DNA from: Antedon mediterranea
Taxonomy: Eukaryota > Echinodermata > Crinoidea > Comatulida > Antedonidae
DNA length: 64,000 nucleotides
NCBI RefSeq assembly: GCF_964355755.1
Contig: NC_092672.1
Location: forward strand, 15,188,501-15,252,500
Reading direction: 5' to 3'
Shown piece by piece: positions 10,460 to 22,257 of the stretch. The notes below the pieces were generated by a model. It ran no database searches. It saw nothing but the letters and a program-made list of their open reading frames with translations, and was not told the origin of the DNA. Each line of letters opens with the position of its first letter. Positions within the stretch are counted from its first letter, which is position 1. A program made the translations under genes and the position numbers.

Positions 10460-10505
10460 GCGAATTTTGTTAAATGACACCCCTAGATGGCCGAAAATTC
10501 TAACT
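10460..10505. repeat. Fragment related to the hAT-like family
   Basis: The sequence gaattttgttaaatgacacc and cctagatggccgaaaa repeats an internal stretch of the neighbouring hAT-like copy (10724-10762). It lies outside the inverted-repeat ends of that copy, so it comes from a separate event. Confidence 0.6.
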
Positions 10506-10655
10506 CTATCTTTATTTACAGTAATTTGTTGAGGAAATTAAATATACCAATGTAAATAGGGGATATTGATACAGTTGAGTACGTATCGGCTGGTGGTCTA
10601 GAAAAAACTAATCGGATGCTACAATTACAGTACGTTATACCATAGATATTATAGT

Positions 10656-11301
10656 CAGGGGCGGTCGCAGAACCATTATAATGGGGTTTCCCAAGAATCT
10701 AGGGCTGTCGGTAATGAGCATGAGAAAATTTTGTTAAATGACACCCCTAGATGGCCGGAAATGGTACTCTTGCACGTAAAATTCATGATAAATGGCACAA
10801 TGTTCACCGCCGGAAATGACACTCTATATTGGGCTACAGTAGCAAACAGCAATACCGATTGTATTTTATCCATTATAAACTGTACAACAGTGTTGCTTAA
10901 ACCACACTCCAGAAAAGAAAATATCGAAATTTGCAGAAAGAAGCAATTTTAACACTGTTATTTCAAAGTTCGGAACGTTCGTAATTATTACAGAATTTTG
11001 GCCCAATATTACAAACATGGGAAATGGAGATATACCCTTTGCATGATGCACAAACAATCTAAACAGTCAGAAATTCATTCTGAGCATGTTCAGAAACATA
11101 ATTATCTACATATATATCTGTGTGCGGTATTGTTGACTGCTGTTTAATTGTATGCTGCGGTCTGTCAATTTACATATAGACTCTTACAGTGTATATGATG
11201 AAGTGGGATCTCAATTTTAATTTATTGGCAAAAAAAACATTTAGTTTGAAATTAAGGGTGTTGCCCGGGCAACTTGGGCAACACCCCTGTGTCAGCCCCT
11301 G
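10656..11301. mobile_element. hAT-like element with 5-bp target duplication, copy 2
   Basis: The left end is CAGGGGCGGTCGCAG and the right end, read inward, is CAGGGGCTGACACAGG. The five bases atagt flank it on both sides (10651-10655 and 11302-11306). Internal matches to copy 1 (3883-4920, opposite orientation) include tttcccaag, cctagatggccggaaatgg, ttgcagaaagaagcaatt and gcaacacccttaatttca on the complement. It is about 390 bp shorter than copy 1, so it is a deletion derivative. Confidence 0.8.
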
Positions 11302-11306
11302 ATAGT

Positions 11307-11731
11307 GCATTATATTCTCTATGATGATAAATATTGATGTACGGTATGTCGGAAGGCTATATACTTAATGCATGCTGACTTCCAGTGATCTAAACAATAG
11401 GTACGCAGTTGTCTGGTGGTGTCCTTTGTACGTATATCGTTCGTGCCCCAGCTCACAATACACGCGTCAATATCATGGGACCAATTTATTTTTCAAGTGA
11501 AAATCGGCAATTCATTTGCAACTCTTAGAAATTTACAGACACGTACCGCTCGAAAGTATGCTCATACAGGGAAGGGAACTTTTGTTCTGTGGGGCATGTA
11601 TTTTGAGGATTTTCAGAGATGAGGGTAAGGTATTGGGCATGTCAGGGATTAGGGATCGCAGTCGATTAAGGGGGTTCGCTGTAAAGGGAGGGTTTGCCTG
11701 AACCATAAAAACCCCCCTGGCTACGGTCCTG
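11307..11731. repeat. Repeat with a hAT-type right end
   Basis: The right end read inward is CAGGACCGTAGCCAGGGGGG at 11731. The left part (11400-11430, tacgcagttgtctggtggt) resembles the internal sequence of the 13630-15249 hAT (tacgcacttgtctggcggt at about 13890 and 14220). It separates the two minus LINE pieces. I could not locate the left terminus. Open frames of 60-70 codons in both strands here are overlapping accidents. Confidence 0.5.
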
Positions 11732-11734
11732 GTA

Positions 11735-12245
11735 ATGGTCACCCAAGGACTGGTAGTTCCTTCAATAATAACATGTTGTTCACATGAGTTTAAGTAACTT
11801 TGGAACCATTTTAGATGAGTGCCATTAATGCCATGTTGATTTAATTTGTATATAATCCAATTATGTCAAACTTTATCGAAGGCTTTGGAAATATTTAAAA
11901 AAAACTGCAATTACTTCTTTCTTTAAATCTAAAGCTCTAATAAATGTATCTATAAGATAGAGAAGTTGATACGTTGTTGAGTCACATGGTATAAAACCAG
12001 ATTGGTATTGAGTAAGAAGTTTATTTTCAAGTAGAGTTGAGAGTAGCGATGCAGTTCTATACATAACATTTGAAGGGAAATCATCATGATTTAGGAATAA
12101 ATAATTGAGATTTAAAATAATTGTTAAAAGCTTGAACTTTCTCACTATTTAAAGTTAGGACATCATCATTTAATTTGATTGGAGGAATCTTACAATTTTG
12201 TTTGGAATTACACAGTTTTGTTCATTAATAAATCAAATTGTTTAA
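11735..12245 (-). pseudogene. LINE reverse transcriptase, early segment
   Basis: Minus translation carries LLTQYQSGFIPCDSTTYQLL and IDTFIRALDLKKEVIAVFF, then after a frameshift the SKAFDKV motif and WFQSYLNSCEQHV. Upstream (about 12240-12150) a broken frame reads KIVR-PPIKLNDD. These are RT blocks of a CR1/L2-like LINE, ending at the junction with the neighbouring hAT-type terminus. Confidence 0.75.
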
Positions 12246-13621
12246 TAAAAACAAAATGTCACAGACTAGACATTAACAGCCCTGCTCACTTTCACTGCAC
12301 CAAGAACAACATTGTAGGCTAGATGCATACAGCTCTGCTCATCAGAAAGGTACCAGCGACCTCAACTTGAGACAAATTTTAATGCTGATGACCGACGATA
12401 GTCATTTGAATACATAGAATAAAGATGCGGGCTCTTTTAAATGTGATGAACTATGATGCAAAAGATGAAAATTCAACCTTTTTATATCGGAAACTGTGTA
12501 TCATTCATGGAAAGTGAAGCCAGTGGCACTGGTTAAATAGATCACAGAAATATTTTGTTTTAGGATGTGCATCACAGGTGGATTAAACAACAATATTTCA
12601 CACATTTCCACATTCCCTTGTAGCATAATCTATTTTGTAAAAGTGCCTACTAGAAAAGCCTACAATAAATTTATTGTAATTCATAGAAATATTATTCAAT
12701 GATATTAAATGTTATGCATTTATTTAAAGATTGACTTTAAGAAGATCAATATTTCTTTAATTCATTTCACTACATGAATATTAAAATAATTAAAAGTAAA
12801 CTTTCATTTTTACATTGATTATAAAACTATCTATTAGCTAAATGTAATTTACTCTGTTTTACCATTCACAATTATTATTTCTCTTGTGCAAAGCTAATGT
12901 TTATCTTCCTTACTGTATTATAAGGTTTAAAAAGGTGTAAGCATTGTAGACGCCGCAATACAAACACAGAGACAACTTGGTTACTGTTTCATTTTAATGC
13001 GTTGACCTGATATGATCTTCAACGATTAACTGCAATAGTAATCAAACATACATAAGATAAAGGGGCTAAACCAGAACTAGGCCTAGATAGCCTTAGGCTA
13101 GCATAAACACAAACATAGCAAAACATGTAAACTGAATCAAAGTGGTACAGATATTTACCGTACAGTTGAATGTCCCTGATGGACAACTACATTGCATATT
13201 AATTTATTAATGTTTAATAGCTTTAATGGCAATTTCTAAACATGTTTAAATATTATATTACTAATTAGGCATATAATATTATATTAGGTATATGATAATT
13301 GTACCTCTATTTATTTACTATTAATATATTATATAGAGAATATACGTCTGTGTCTTTCATTATGCAAACAATTATTTTGCTTTTATTGTGTTTTTTATTT
13401 TTTCACTTTTTGAAGGAAAGGTGGAAGGAAGATGTGTTGTTGTTGCAGTGCGCCACCTTGCATTGTTGTCACCATGTGTTACTGTAGTTGGTTCTAGTAG
13501 GCCTAGTGTCGATTGATATATTATTACTTTCATTTATTTATTAAAAGTGTTATCTTATTCCTCTCCCCCCCCGGCACCTTTGTTTGCCGACGGACACGAT
13601 GATGTGCCGACGGACACAAAA
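12246..13621. other. No gene seen; fragment of a dispersed repeat at 12424-12480
   Basis: AT-rich. At 12424-12480 gctcttttaaatgtgatgaa and gcaaaagatgaaaa match the repeat at about 49688-49730 in the same orientation. At 13563-13621 there are two copies of gccgacggacac and a poly-C run. No supported coding frame. Confidence 0.5.
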
Positions 13622-13629
13622 TCAGGAGG

Positions 13630-15249
13630 CAGTGGTGGCGCCAGCGGGGGGGCTACGGGGGCTCTAGCCCCCTCGTCGGGGAGCCTAGCCCCCCCGTCGG
13701 GGAACACGGGTACTTTTTGTCGGGGAATATAATATACAGTAAAAAACGTTCGCGTTCACTTCATACAGCTTCAGCGCCTAGAAAACCACGACGTTCCATT
13801 GACCGTGAGAGTACGTCAGAGGGCTATTATGCACTTTTATGCATTCATTATTGCCAGCGATCTAACTTACTACTAAACATTAGCTAGGTACGCACTTGTC
13901 TGGCGGTATCCCTTTGTACGAATCGTTCAACGTTGGGTCGAGACGCGTGATATCAAGTTCCATCCAGGGACCAAAATGTGTAATGTAGTTATTTTCCAGG
14001 CGAAGTTTACCGACGGTTACCGAAGGGAACACGGGTAATTTTTGTCGGGGAATATAATATACAGTAAAAAGCGCGCGTTCGCGTTCACTTCGTAGCTAGC
14101 TTCAGCGCCTAGAAAACCGCGACGTTTCATTGACCGTGAGAGTACGTCAGAGTGATATTATGTACTTTGTATGCATTTATTATTGCCAGCGATCTAACTT
14201 ACTACTAAACAATAGTTAGGTACGCACTTGTCTGGCGGTATCCCTTTGTACGAATCGTTCAACGTTGGGTCGAGACGCGTGATATCATGTTCCATCAGGG
14301 GACCAAAATGTGTACTGTATGTAGTTACTTTCCAGGCGAAGTTTACCGACGGTTACGTCGTGTACTGTGTCGACGTACGCTACACTACAGCAAAAACGAA
14401 TTAAGTTAATTGTTCGTATGTTCACCAATTTTTTAATTTATAAGTAACCTTCTGTACCGTGGGGCACCTAAAATAAATTTTTCATCAATTACTAAACAAA
14501 ACAAACGTGCCATTTTCGCTTAGCCAACATCTTATTATTGCTAAGTTATTACATTTTCAATGTCCTGTATGTCATGAATTTCTCACCACTCGGAAGTCCA
14601 GATGGTACGCACGCATACACTTGGGAGGAATAAACTTATTTTCGCGACTGAAAAAGGTCTACTTGCGTTTTTTAAGCCTCTATGCCTGATGTTTCCAAAG
14701 TATAAAATGCAATTTTTTGAAGACCTGCAGTTCTAGTTTTAAACATTTTCTTATCTCAGCCCCAACAATAAAGCTGGTCATATTTCGAAGTACAAGAAGT
14801 GCATTTTCCGGGACCTAACATCTCTATTTTTCAAACATTTCTTAGCTCAGTCACAACCATGATAGGGACTTATATATTTTGTTTCATGTTTTGAAGTATA
14901 ATAAGTCCAATTTCCGGGACCTCCACCTCTATTTTTCTAAATTTTCTTTGAACATTTATTTTTTTAATTGAAAAATATGGATTGAAACAGTCATCGCGCA
15001 TCGTTTTTTTGCACGCAGTATTTTATTTATGCATTATAAAAAATGGAAAAAATGGCTACCCTAAATCTGATTAAAATGACCTCAAATGACGCTAGAACGC
15101 GTTGCTTCCGGGGGCTTCGCCCCCTGGACCCCCACCGGGGGCCCTTGGCGGCCCCCTGGCCCCTAGCCTAGTGATGCTCGCTTCGCTCGCATAGCCCCCT
15201 CGTCGGGGAATGTAGCCCCCGCGTCGGCAAGATCCTGGCGCCACCCCTG
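13630..15249. mobile_element. Complete non-autonomous hAT element with 8-bp duplication
   Basis: The left end CAGTGGTGGCGCCAG and the right end read inward, CAGGGGTGGCGCCAG, are inverted repeats. The eight bases tcaggagg flank both sides (13622-13629 and 15250-15257), the classic hAT signature. GC-rich subterminal blocks built on gccccctcgtcgggga occur near both ends. No transposase frame is present in 1620 bp. The flanking sequence at 15258-15284 ends in ggatacgccactg, the end of an older hAT-type element, so this insertion is probably nested. Confidence 0.9.
13700..14356. repeat. Two-copy tandem duplication inside the hAT element, 325-bp period
   Basis: The stretch from tttttgtcggggaatataat to accgacggttac is present twice, starting at 13711 and 14036. 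The copies differ at scattered positions and by small indels, so the duplication is not recent. Confidence 0.85.
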
Positions 15250-15289
15250 TCAGGAGGGGCCTGGCCCCCCCGGATACGCCACTGTTTGA

Positions 15290-16490
15290 CACCTTATAAA
15301 TGCGTGTTTTTTTTTATATAAAAGGTGAATCTAGGTGAGCAAAAACATGTAGCACAATGTGTAATTCGACGCCAGCCCTCCTGCAGGCTTTTTGCTTAAA
15401 ACAGGGAGTTCTTTAATTCAAACAATCTTATATACCAATACAATGTACATAACTTTTTATTGAATCTAAATTGAAATATTTACTTGATCAAATGTAATCA
15501 GGGAAGATTAATTTAGGTGATAAGTATAAAAATGATACATTGTTAGTACTTAATTACCTGGGCTTAATTGAATTGTAATACTATACTAACAGTAAAATGA
15601 ATTTTTCTTAATTTATATGTTCTCTTACGTAAATAAAAGACACAAACGTATGTTTTCTCTATAAAAATATATTACATTTTAATGAACAAACAAATACATA
15701 TGCCTAATTAAATGATGTTTCCAATCAATAGTCATTTTTATTGGCACACATTTCTCCGAGACCTGTAAAATAAATAAAAAAACAGTTTAAATATAAAAAT
15801 ATTCACACAGCAAAAGCATACCTTTGCACCATCAAATCGGTAAGTAAGCCAATGAGTACGAGTAAGCCAAAAAATGGGTACTATTAAATCAAATAATGGG
15901 TACGAGTAAGCCAAATAATGGGTTCAAGTATAAGCCAAGTACTTAGGAGGTACGAGTTTGCATGGGTACGAGTTGATTTGGGTACGGGCTATGTAAATGA
16001 TGTATCACATAGCCTAGCTATTTGGCACACAAAAAACCCACAACCACATTGCCGACAATAATAAAATATGAAAAATCTGATACATTAGAAAATTGATAAC
16101 ATTTTTTAGAAATTATATTTTGTTGGTCTTGTGTTTAAAATGCAATATACTAATTTGAAATATCATGGATTTTAACTTACACTATTAGCTATTTATAATT
16201 TTTGTTAGATTTTTGGTAGTCAATTTTTCATTGAAGATAAAAAAATATTTCTTATATGTCCTAAAATTAATCTTTAATTTGAGACCAAATTTAATTATTT
16301 TAATTTGATTTGAAAAAAATGCCTCTGCATTGTGGAATTGCCCATATACAGTTTTAGTTATATCATTAGCACATTTATATTACACTTTAACAAAAATCAT
16401 AAATATGACATTGTTCAATCAGTAGTGGATTAGAAACAAATACTAAATCTAAGAAGTGCTAAACCACTCTAACCACAATACCTCAAGTAT
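15290..16490. other. No gene seen; degenerate short tandem repeat at 15838-15990
   Basis: AT-rich. At 15838-15990 the word gggtacgagt(aagcc) recurs five or six times with variations, a decayed minisatellite with a unit near 22 bp. The rest shows no coding frame or recognised repeat. Confidence 0.5.
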
Positions 16491-16499
16491 ATTATGATT

Positions 16500-17345
16500 T
16501 AGTTCATGACACTCAGATGGCTGTAATGGTGTTTTTACAGCAATCAGTACTCTCCGACCATGTGAGTTTCTATCATTTATCCAAAAAACTAAACAATCGT
16601 TAAGTTAGTTGACTATCATAATTGGAATTGTCAAACCATGTTTCTATCATAGATATAATGTCATTTCATTCGTGCTCATTTACCACCATTAAGTTTGTGT
16701 CGGCTATATCTTCTTTGCCACTTTCGAATGTTTTGAGCTTCGCATAGCTTTAGTTTATGTCCACTCTCCTTGCATTTCCAGCAAGTAACTGGACCTCCAT
16801 GTCGACACACTCTATGTGTATGCACACTTTCCCTATAGTAAGTGACATCAAACATTCACTGATTTTGTGCCAACTTGTTTCTTGACAGAGTGTGTTCTAT
16901 AAAACAATTTCCATAAACTGATTTCAGCATCTTATTTGCACTCTCATATTTATTTCTGGATCATCCAACGTGGGCAAATACGTAGTGTCTTCACTGTTGT
17001 GTCACACGTCAGACCTTAGTCTGGACTAATTTCAACATTGAGTCACCCATTATTAGATTTCTTTTATTATGTATGGTGATATCAGACTGAAGGTTTTCAG
17101 CTGCATGAGTTTTTTCAGAAGCTAAGCTGGAGACTTAAATAACTCATTTTTGTATGCAAAGTATTAAAAGAGTTGTGTAGTGCTCCTTAAATAATGATGC
17201 AAGCTGAACGAAATTTGAGTTAACATCTTGGTACTCTTGCAACTTCTTTAGATTCAGCAATTTTGACCTCACAGCTTTTAATCTTGTTCTTCAGTGATTT
17301 GATCCCAACTAATCGGTGTCTCACTGTATACCAATATTAAATGTT
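16500..17345 (-). pseudogene. LINE fragment: ORF1 end (esterase, zinc knuckle) and ORF2 endonuclease start
   Basis: On the minus strand, in order: ETPISWDQITEEQ near 17320; NLIMGDSMLKLVQTK near 17060, the first block of an SGNH esterase; CWKCKESGHKLKLC near 16770, a CCHC zinc knuckle; then ETWFDNSNYDSQL and GRRVLIAVKTPLQ near 16640-16510, the start of an AP-type endonuclease. Stops and frameshifts separate the pieces. The same motifs recur in the plus LINE at 57540-64000, so both belong to related families. ORF1 with an esterase is known for CR1-like LINEs. Confidence 0.75.
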
Positions 17346-17639
17346 GTAGTTTTTGTAGTCTGAGTTACAGAATCGCTGTATTTTGGCGGATCACAGGCAG
17401 TTTAAGTACCTTCCCTGCCCCAAAAATAGGGGTGTATTGTGTATCAAATTGGTGTATAGTGTTTGACCAATTTGGTTGACCCAGAACAGACTGGTGGCAT
17501 TTTGGTTGTTCCACTTTAACTACAGGAATTCATAACGTAGCCATTTCTATTTGTTGTTTTTTTGTAGGCCTACTGTATTTTTATTCATACCATAAAGTAA
17601 ATCTATTTGAACATTATAATTATTGGGTTATGCATTATC

Positions 17640-18120
17640 ATATATTAGTATATATTATTCCTTATTGCCAGAAATCGATGTGGTTATCTTTTCACCGTGC
17701 GCAATCAAAAATTAAGCGGTCTGCCCACGATTTAACGAAATCACGTTTGTAATCATATCTTCACAATCATGTATTATAATTAAACCAAATTTGGTACTCA
17801 TAAATTTCCGGTCATATTTCATAATATGGCAATACAATTACAAGTGTAGCGCATATATCGCATGCATACGGATGCTTACAATTTTCAAAATTATAAACAT
17901 TTATTTTCAAGAGTACGTTTAAGAAAAAATTTCCATAAGTGTACAGATTTTTGCGCGTTAAATGTTAATACGCACTCTTTTTGCCAGATTTCTGTTTTAC
18001 AACCTTTCTTTAATAATATCATAAACTGAATCACTTTTCAACTCGAAATTGCGTTATACGAGCATGTCAAACGTGACAGGCTACACACATGTAAGTTAAC
18101 AAAATGGTGAAAATATGCTA
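17640..18120 (+). repeat. Dispersed repeat shared with 55720-56170 and 48960-49330
   Basis: Shared landmarks with 55720-56170: gaaatcacgtttgtaatcat, aatttggtactcataaattt, atggcaatacaattac, cgcgttaaatgtta, gtgacaggctac. The copy at 48960-49330 is inverted. The 55720 copy is part of an element with a hairpin end (55589-56310), so this one is probably a piece of the same Helitron-like family. Confidence 0.7.
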
Positions 18121-18179
18121 AATTTTAAAATTAATATAGATCGACACAATGCTCGGAACACTTATTTTTCATTTTATTT

Positions 18180-18645
18180 TCTTGAAGTGTATGTATCATA
18201 TGTATGATTTATTATGAAATTAAGAGAACAAAAGTTGATTATATTCATCATTAATAAAAACAATGATGAATTCACGGAGGAATCTTTCAACAACTTTTAG
18301 TCATTCTCGGTGGTCTGTGCTCGTGTCTATGGCATAGGTACCGAGATTGAGTCTCACCTAGATTTTTGTTATTATCCGTATTGTTTGTTCAAATAAAAAG
18401 TAACTATGTCTTCATTCAATATTATGTACCAAATGTGGTTTATGACATTATACGCAAAGGGATCTTTGATCGGATTGAGATACCGGCTATTGTATTTGCG
18501 TTAGCAAGATCCTATCATATATTATAAATAATTAAAGGTTCTGAGAAAATCAATCAATCAATATATCTTTTAAAAATCATTTATCGTTATTTAAATCAAT
18601 GCATATAACCTATAATTCGTCGTAGTGATGAATTAAATATAGTTA
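18180..18645 (+). repeat. Helitron-like 3' part with tRNA-like module, copy 1
   Basis: It matches 46300-46985 in inverted orientation: gtatgtatcatatgtatga, gaggaatctttc, ggatctttgatcggattg (complement there) and the ending tataattcgtcgtagtgatgaatt. A short hairpin of aattcgtc and gatgaatt lies at 18614-18634. Around 18305-18360 is a tRNA-like stretch with ctcggtggtctg and accgagattgagtctc. No coding frame. Confidence 0.6.
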
Positions 18646-20850
18646 TATTGTGTTTTTGTACAGTAATTTTATTTTGTTCCATTGCAGCAGTTGTAACTTG
18701 TATTATAAAAGTCAAATTCTAATAACAACGTAAAAAGAATATATAAGAATCAATTACATTATTTCAAGTATCAAAATCACTATATTTGTTTTTTTGTTAA
18801 CTCATTTCTTCTAGATGTTTTATGGAAAAATGTTTTTGTTTGGTTTTTAAAGGTCTGGTTGTTTGTATTTCAAAAAATTTTACAAACGTTAATAACACGT
18901 TTTAAAGATATTTTGATACGTCTTAAGATAATTTGTTGAATGATGTTTTATGAACGTTTTCTATGAGACGTTTTGGTTTAGTTTTTAAAAGTCTGTTTTT
19001 AATGATTTTTAATGGCGTTTACAAAACTTTTCTATAAAATGTTTTTTTATAAATAAACAGCTACTGTGCTGGCCTAAGAAAAGTATCATAAACTATGAAA
19101 AACCACACTAAAGTACCATATGCAAAATAACTGACATACTCCTGTTCAGTATAAATTCATCTTACACAGATATAAAATATATGTCACCCTGATCATAAGT
19201 CTTTAGTATGTAATTAGATAATTTAGAGCAAAGTTAACATGACATTTTGACACTGGACGGCCCAGGGAATTAAACTACTAATTTCACCCCGTCATTTTGA
19301 CACTGGACGGCCCAGGGAATTAAACTACTAATTTCACCCCGTCATTTCCCACGCTTGTGCTACCAAATCCTAGGAAATATACCCCATAAATGTTGCACCT
19401 AACCTTATTTTCCAACACTTACCAGGCACACTAAAATATACCCCATAAATGCGACACGTCCCCCCCCCCCCCCAATCCGGGACTATATACGAATGCGAGT
19501 GATTCAATAGGTATATACATTAAGTCATGTTTAATAATAAGATTTTTATTCAAGTTAATCAATATTGTAAACAATTGATTGTATTTATTTAGCTCTGTTT
19601 AATTAACTAATCAAGTCTGTATAACATTAATTATGAGTATAAAGAGGTTTAAAGCAAAGCTAGTCAGCTAGATTTTGTTTATTCGCTATTTGAAAATCTG
19701 TTTAGCTTACTGGCTTGAAGTATTTAGCACTTAACTATCCATTAGACATTACTATGCTCTTCAAAACCTTTTTAATCACAGACCATTAAATCACACTGGC
19801 TAAGGCTTTGAAAATCTCAGGGTAAGACACACTAATGTGCGCTATATTTCACACTGACATTAATGGCATTCTGTTGGTCTCCAGTGTATATCGTCTCAAG
19901 AACAATTCCGTAAACTTCAAAACCGGGAAGGCGAATCCCTAAACACATCATAGAAACAAGTCTGTTTTATTATTGAAAGAAAATGTCAACAAGATTTAGA
20001 TTGGCTTTTTAAATGCTTGAAAGTTCTTGCCATTTAATTTACGTACATTCATTTCTAATATTTTGATTGCATGTTACAAGTAAACAAATAAATTTCTAAT
20101 TTATTTTAAGCTATGATCATGTTATACTATAGTATTGCTGCTCGCCTTTTTCACATAACAGTTTTAATTATTGTTCTTTCTTTATTAAATAATCCTTTTA
20201 TTTGATATTCTATTTGATATATTAAGAAGCAATGATTTATTATTATTATTATTATTATTATTTTATTTTTGTTTACTAATCAGTAAACATGAAAAATAAT
20301 AATAAAACATATTTTGAATAGGCCATATTGCAATTTTAATAAAGTTATTTACGTCTAGAAAAAATTTTAATGTAGTGGAGTGCGAATGAAGCTTTGGGGT
20401 GTACGCATGCCCAGTCCGAGTTTACAAATTCCCATTTAGACTCTCTTCCCAGACATTTTTGTAGTGTGCCTATGCCCAGGGTTTACAAATTCCAATTTTG
20501 TCAGCCTTATTAAACTATAAGCTTCCCTTTGTAACTGTTTCCTAATGGAGTTTCTAACTTTTTGTTTAACAATTAGACTATAATTACATATTTTGTGAAC
20601 CTTTCTCATTAAATCAATAATCACAAAAAGATCAGATTATTTGAAAATTAAATTCTTATTTTTTTAATTTGTTTTTCATTTGTTTATCTGTTACAGAATA
20701 TTTGCCTCTTATATAGTAAGTTATTATATAGTAAGTATTAGGTCAAAAGACAAATAAAAAGTAACATGTATTTCTCTTGTAATAAAGTACAATAATTTGA
20801 AGACACTATCCCTACAATCCCTACAAAAAAAATAATATTATTACTTTAAA
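18646..20850. other. No gene seen; tandem duplication and microsatellite
   Basis: AT-rich with no supported coding frame. It contains a two-copy tandem duplication with a 50-bp period at 19242-19347 (cattttgacactggacggcc ...), a poly-C run at 19462-19475 and an (att)n run at 20238-20265. Confidence 0.6.
19242..19347. repeat. Two-copy tandem duplication, 50-bp period
   Basis: The unit from cattttgacactggacggcc to aatttcaccccgt is present twice and identical in both copies, followed by the start of a third (gtcattt). Identity suggests a recent duplication or an assembly artefact. Confidence 0.85.
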
Positions 20851-20854
20851 AACA

Positions 20855-21080
20855 TAAAACCAGGGAATTTCTTGTCTTAAATGTACGTTTTATGGTAAAT
20901 TATGATAAAAAGAGAAAAACAATGCACTACCTAAGTAGCTCGCGTTAAACACCTCGTGGACGGTCCTTCTAGGCTTAGTTTTTTAGGCCTAGCTGGTAAA
21001 AATTATCACAATCTGCCCATACAATATTTAACTTTACTTAAAATGCAGTTTGTGACCTTAAATTAGATCGAAAAAATGTA
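20855..21080. repeat. Dispersed repeat, partners at 37498-37625 and 38627-38675
   Basis: The first half (accaggga..tt, cttaaatgtacgtt, gcactacc, aggcttagttttttaggcct) matches 37498-37625 in the same orientation. The second half (tgcagtttgtgaccttaaat) matches 38627-38675 in inverted orientation. Confidence 0.6.
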
Positions 21081-21229
21081 GAGAACGTAGCTTTGATCCA
21101 GAGATTCTCTATTCTTTTATTTGGCATTAAACAAGAACAAATAGCAAGATGTTTAGTCTCCACAATTATTGTTTAATTAATTTTTGCTTTGTTTTTTTCT
21201 TGTTTCATGGGTAATTAGACCTATCCTCG

Positions 21230-21460
21230 ATTTACACAGTTTGGATAGGGAAAAGACGGAGCCATTTTTTGTGGTTCTTCCTCAACAGCCTTCCTCCTTT
21301 ATCGCATATGAGCCAGGTTTGTTCCAAATATATTGACTCTTTTTCTGACTGCTTCTGTTTTTAGCCAGCTCCTCCTAAGTGTTAATTTCTGTGTCCTTTA
21401 GGTGTGCATTTACTGTATCCTTGTATTTCTTTGATATGCCGATTTAATCCAGTGTGAAAT
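21230..21460 (-). pseudogene. LINE C-terminal fragment (RYKDTVKAHLK motif)
   Basis: Minus translation reads RYKDTVKAHLKDTEINT, stop, EELAKNRSSQKKSQYIW. The pattern RYKDT.K..LK....I....W..LA.+RS.W+ is known from the C-terminal end of invertebrate non-LTR retrotransposons of a different clade from the CR1-like copies here. Stops and a missing tryptophan show decay. Confidence 0.55.
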
Positions 21461-22257
21461 AACACTACTTTGTACTTTCATAAAGATTAATAAAAAAAAT
21501 AATAAATAAGTTAGTAGACTACCTACTTCTGTCATAATTTATTAATATGAAAAAAACTATTGTAGAAATTTGAAATAAAGTATTATAAGCACAGATAATC
21601 TAATTTATTTACAAAATATTATAATATTGTACTGTTACTCATCTATTTAATACCAATTGATGTATAGTTTAGTTTTGTATAGTGCTGCTTATGATTATAC
21701 TTTATTATTTGAGAATGTTTTTAAACAATTCAGTGTTTCACTTTGAAATTGTTAAATAAAGAAATACTACTCTCTACAACACCACTTACAATCAAATCTT
21801 GAATCACTTCTCAGAAATTATACCACCGAAACACTTTTTTAAATTTTTCATGAATCAGCGCTAAAACACTGTGTGATATGTTAATTCATTAGTTAACTTA
21901 ATACATTCATATTCATATGATTTATAGTCATCCATTACAATAAGAAAAAACTCACATAAAGGAATGAAGTTTTTATGAAATCAAAGATCATTTTTAGTTT
22001 GAGATGTGAAATTTGCGTAACAACCCATATCCATGAAATATCAATAAAATGTTTTTAGAAGAAGCACTATCTGTTAAAGTCAATTACACTTTAACAAAAA
22101 GCATTCTTCATTCTTGAATTCTAAAAAGAATGTTGTGTACAGTATTATACTAATAAGTCACAAATTGATTTGAACAAAGTAGATATATCTTATAAAATCC
22201 AATTTTTTCAATAGAAATTTTAGAATATTTGTGTTTTTTTTATTCTGTAAATATTAT

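Noticed and set aside
10676-11057. Open frames of 63-73 codons on both strands
   Set aside because: They lie inside the non-autonomous hAT-like copy 2, overlap each other on opposite strands and are not shared intact by copy 1.
11416-11742. Three overlapping open frames
   Set aside because: Overlapping frames on both strands inside a repeat with a hAT-type end.
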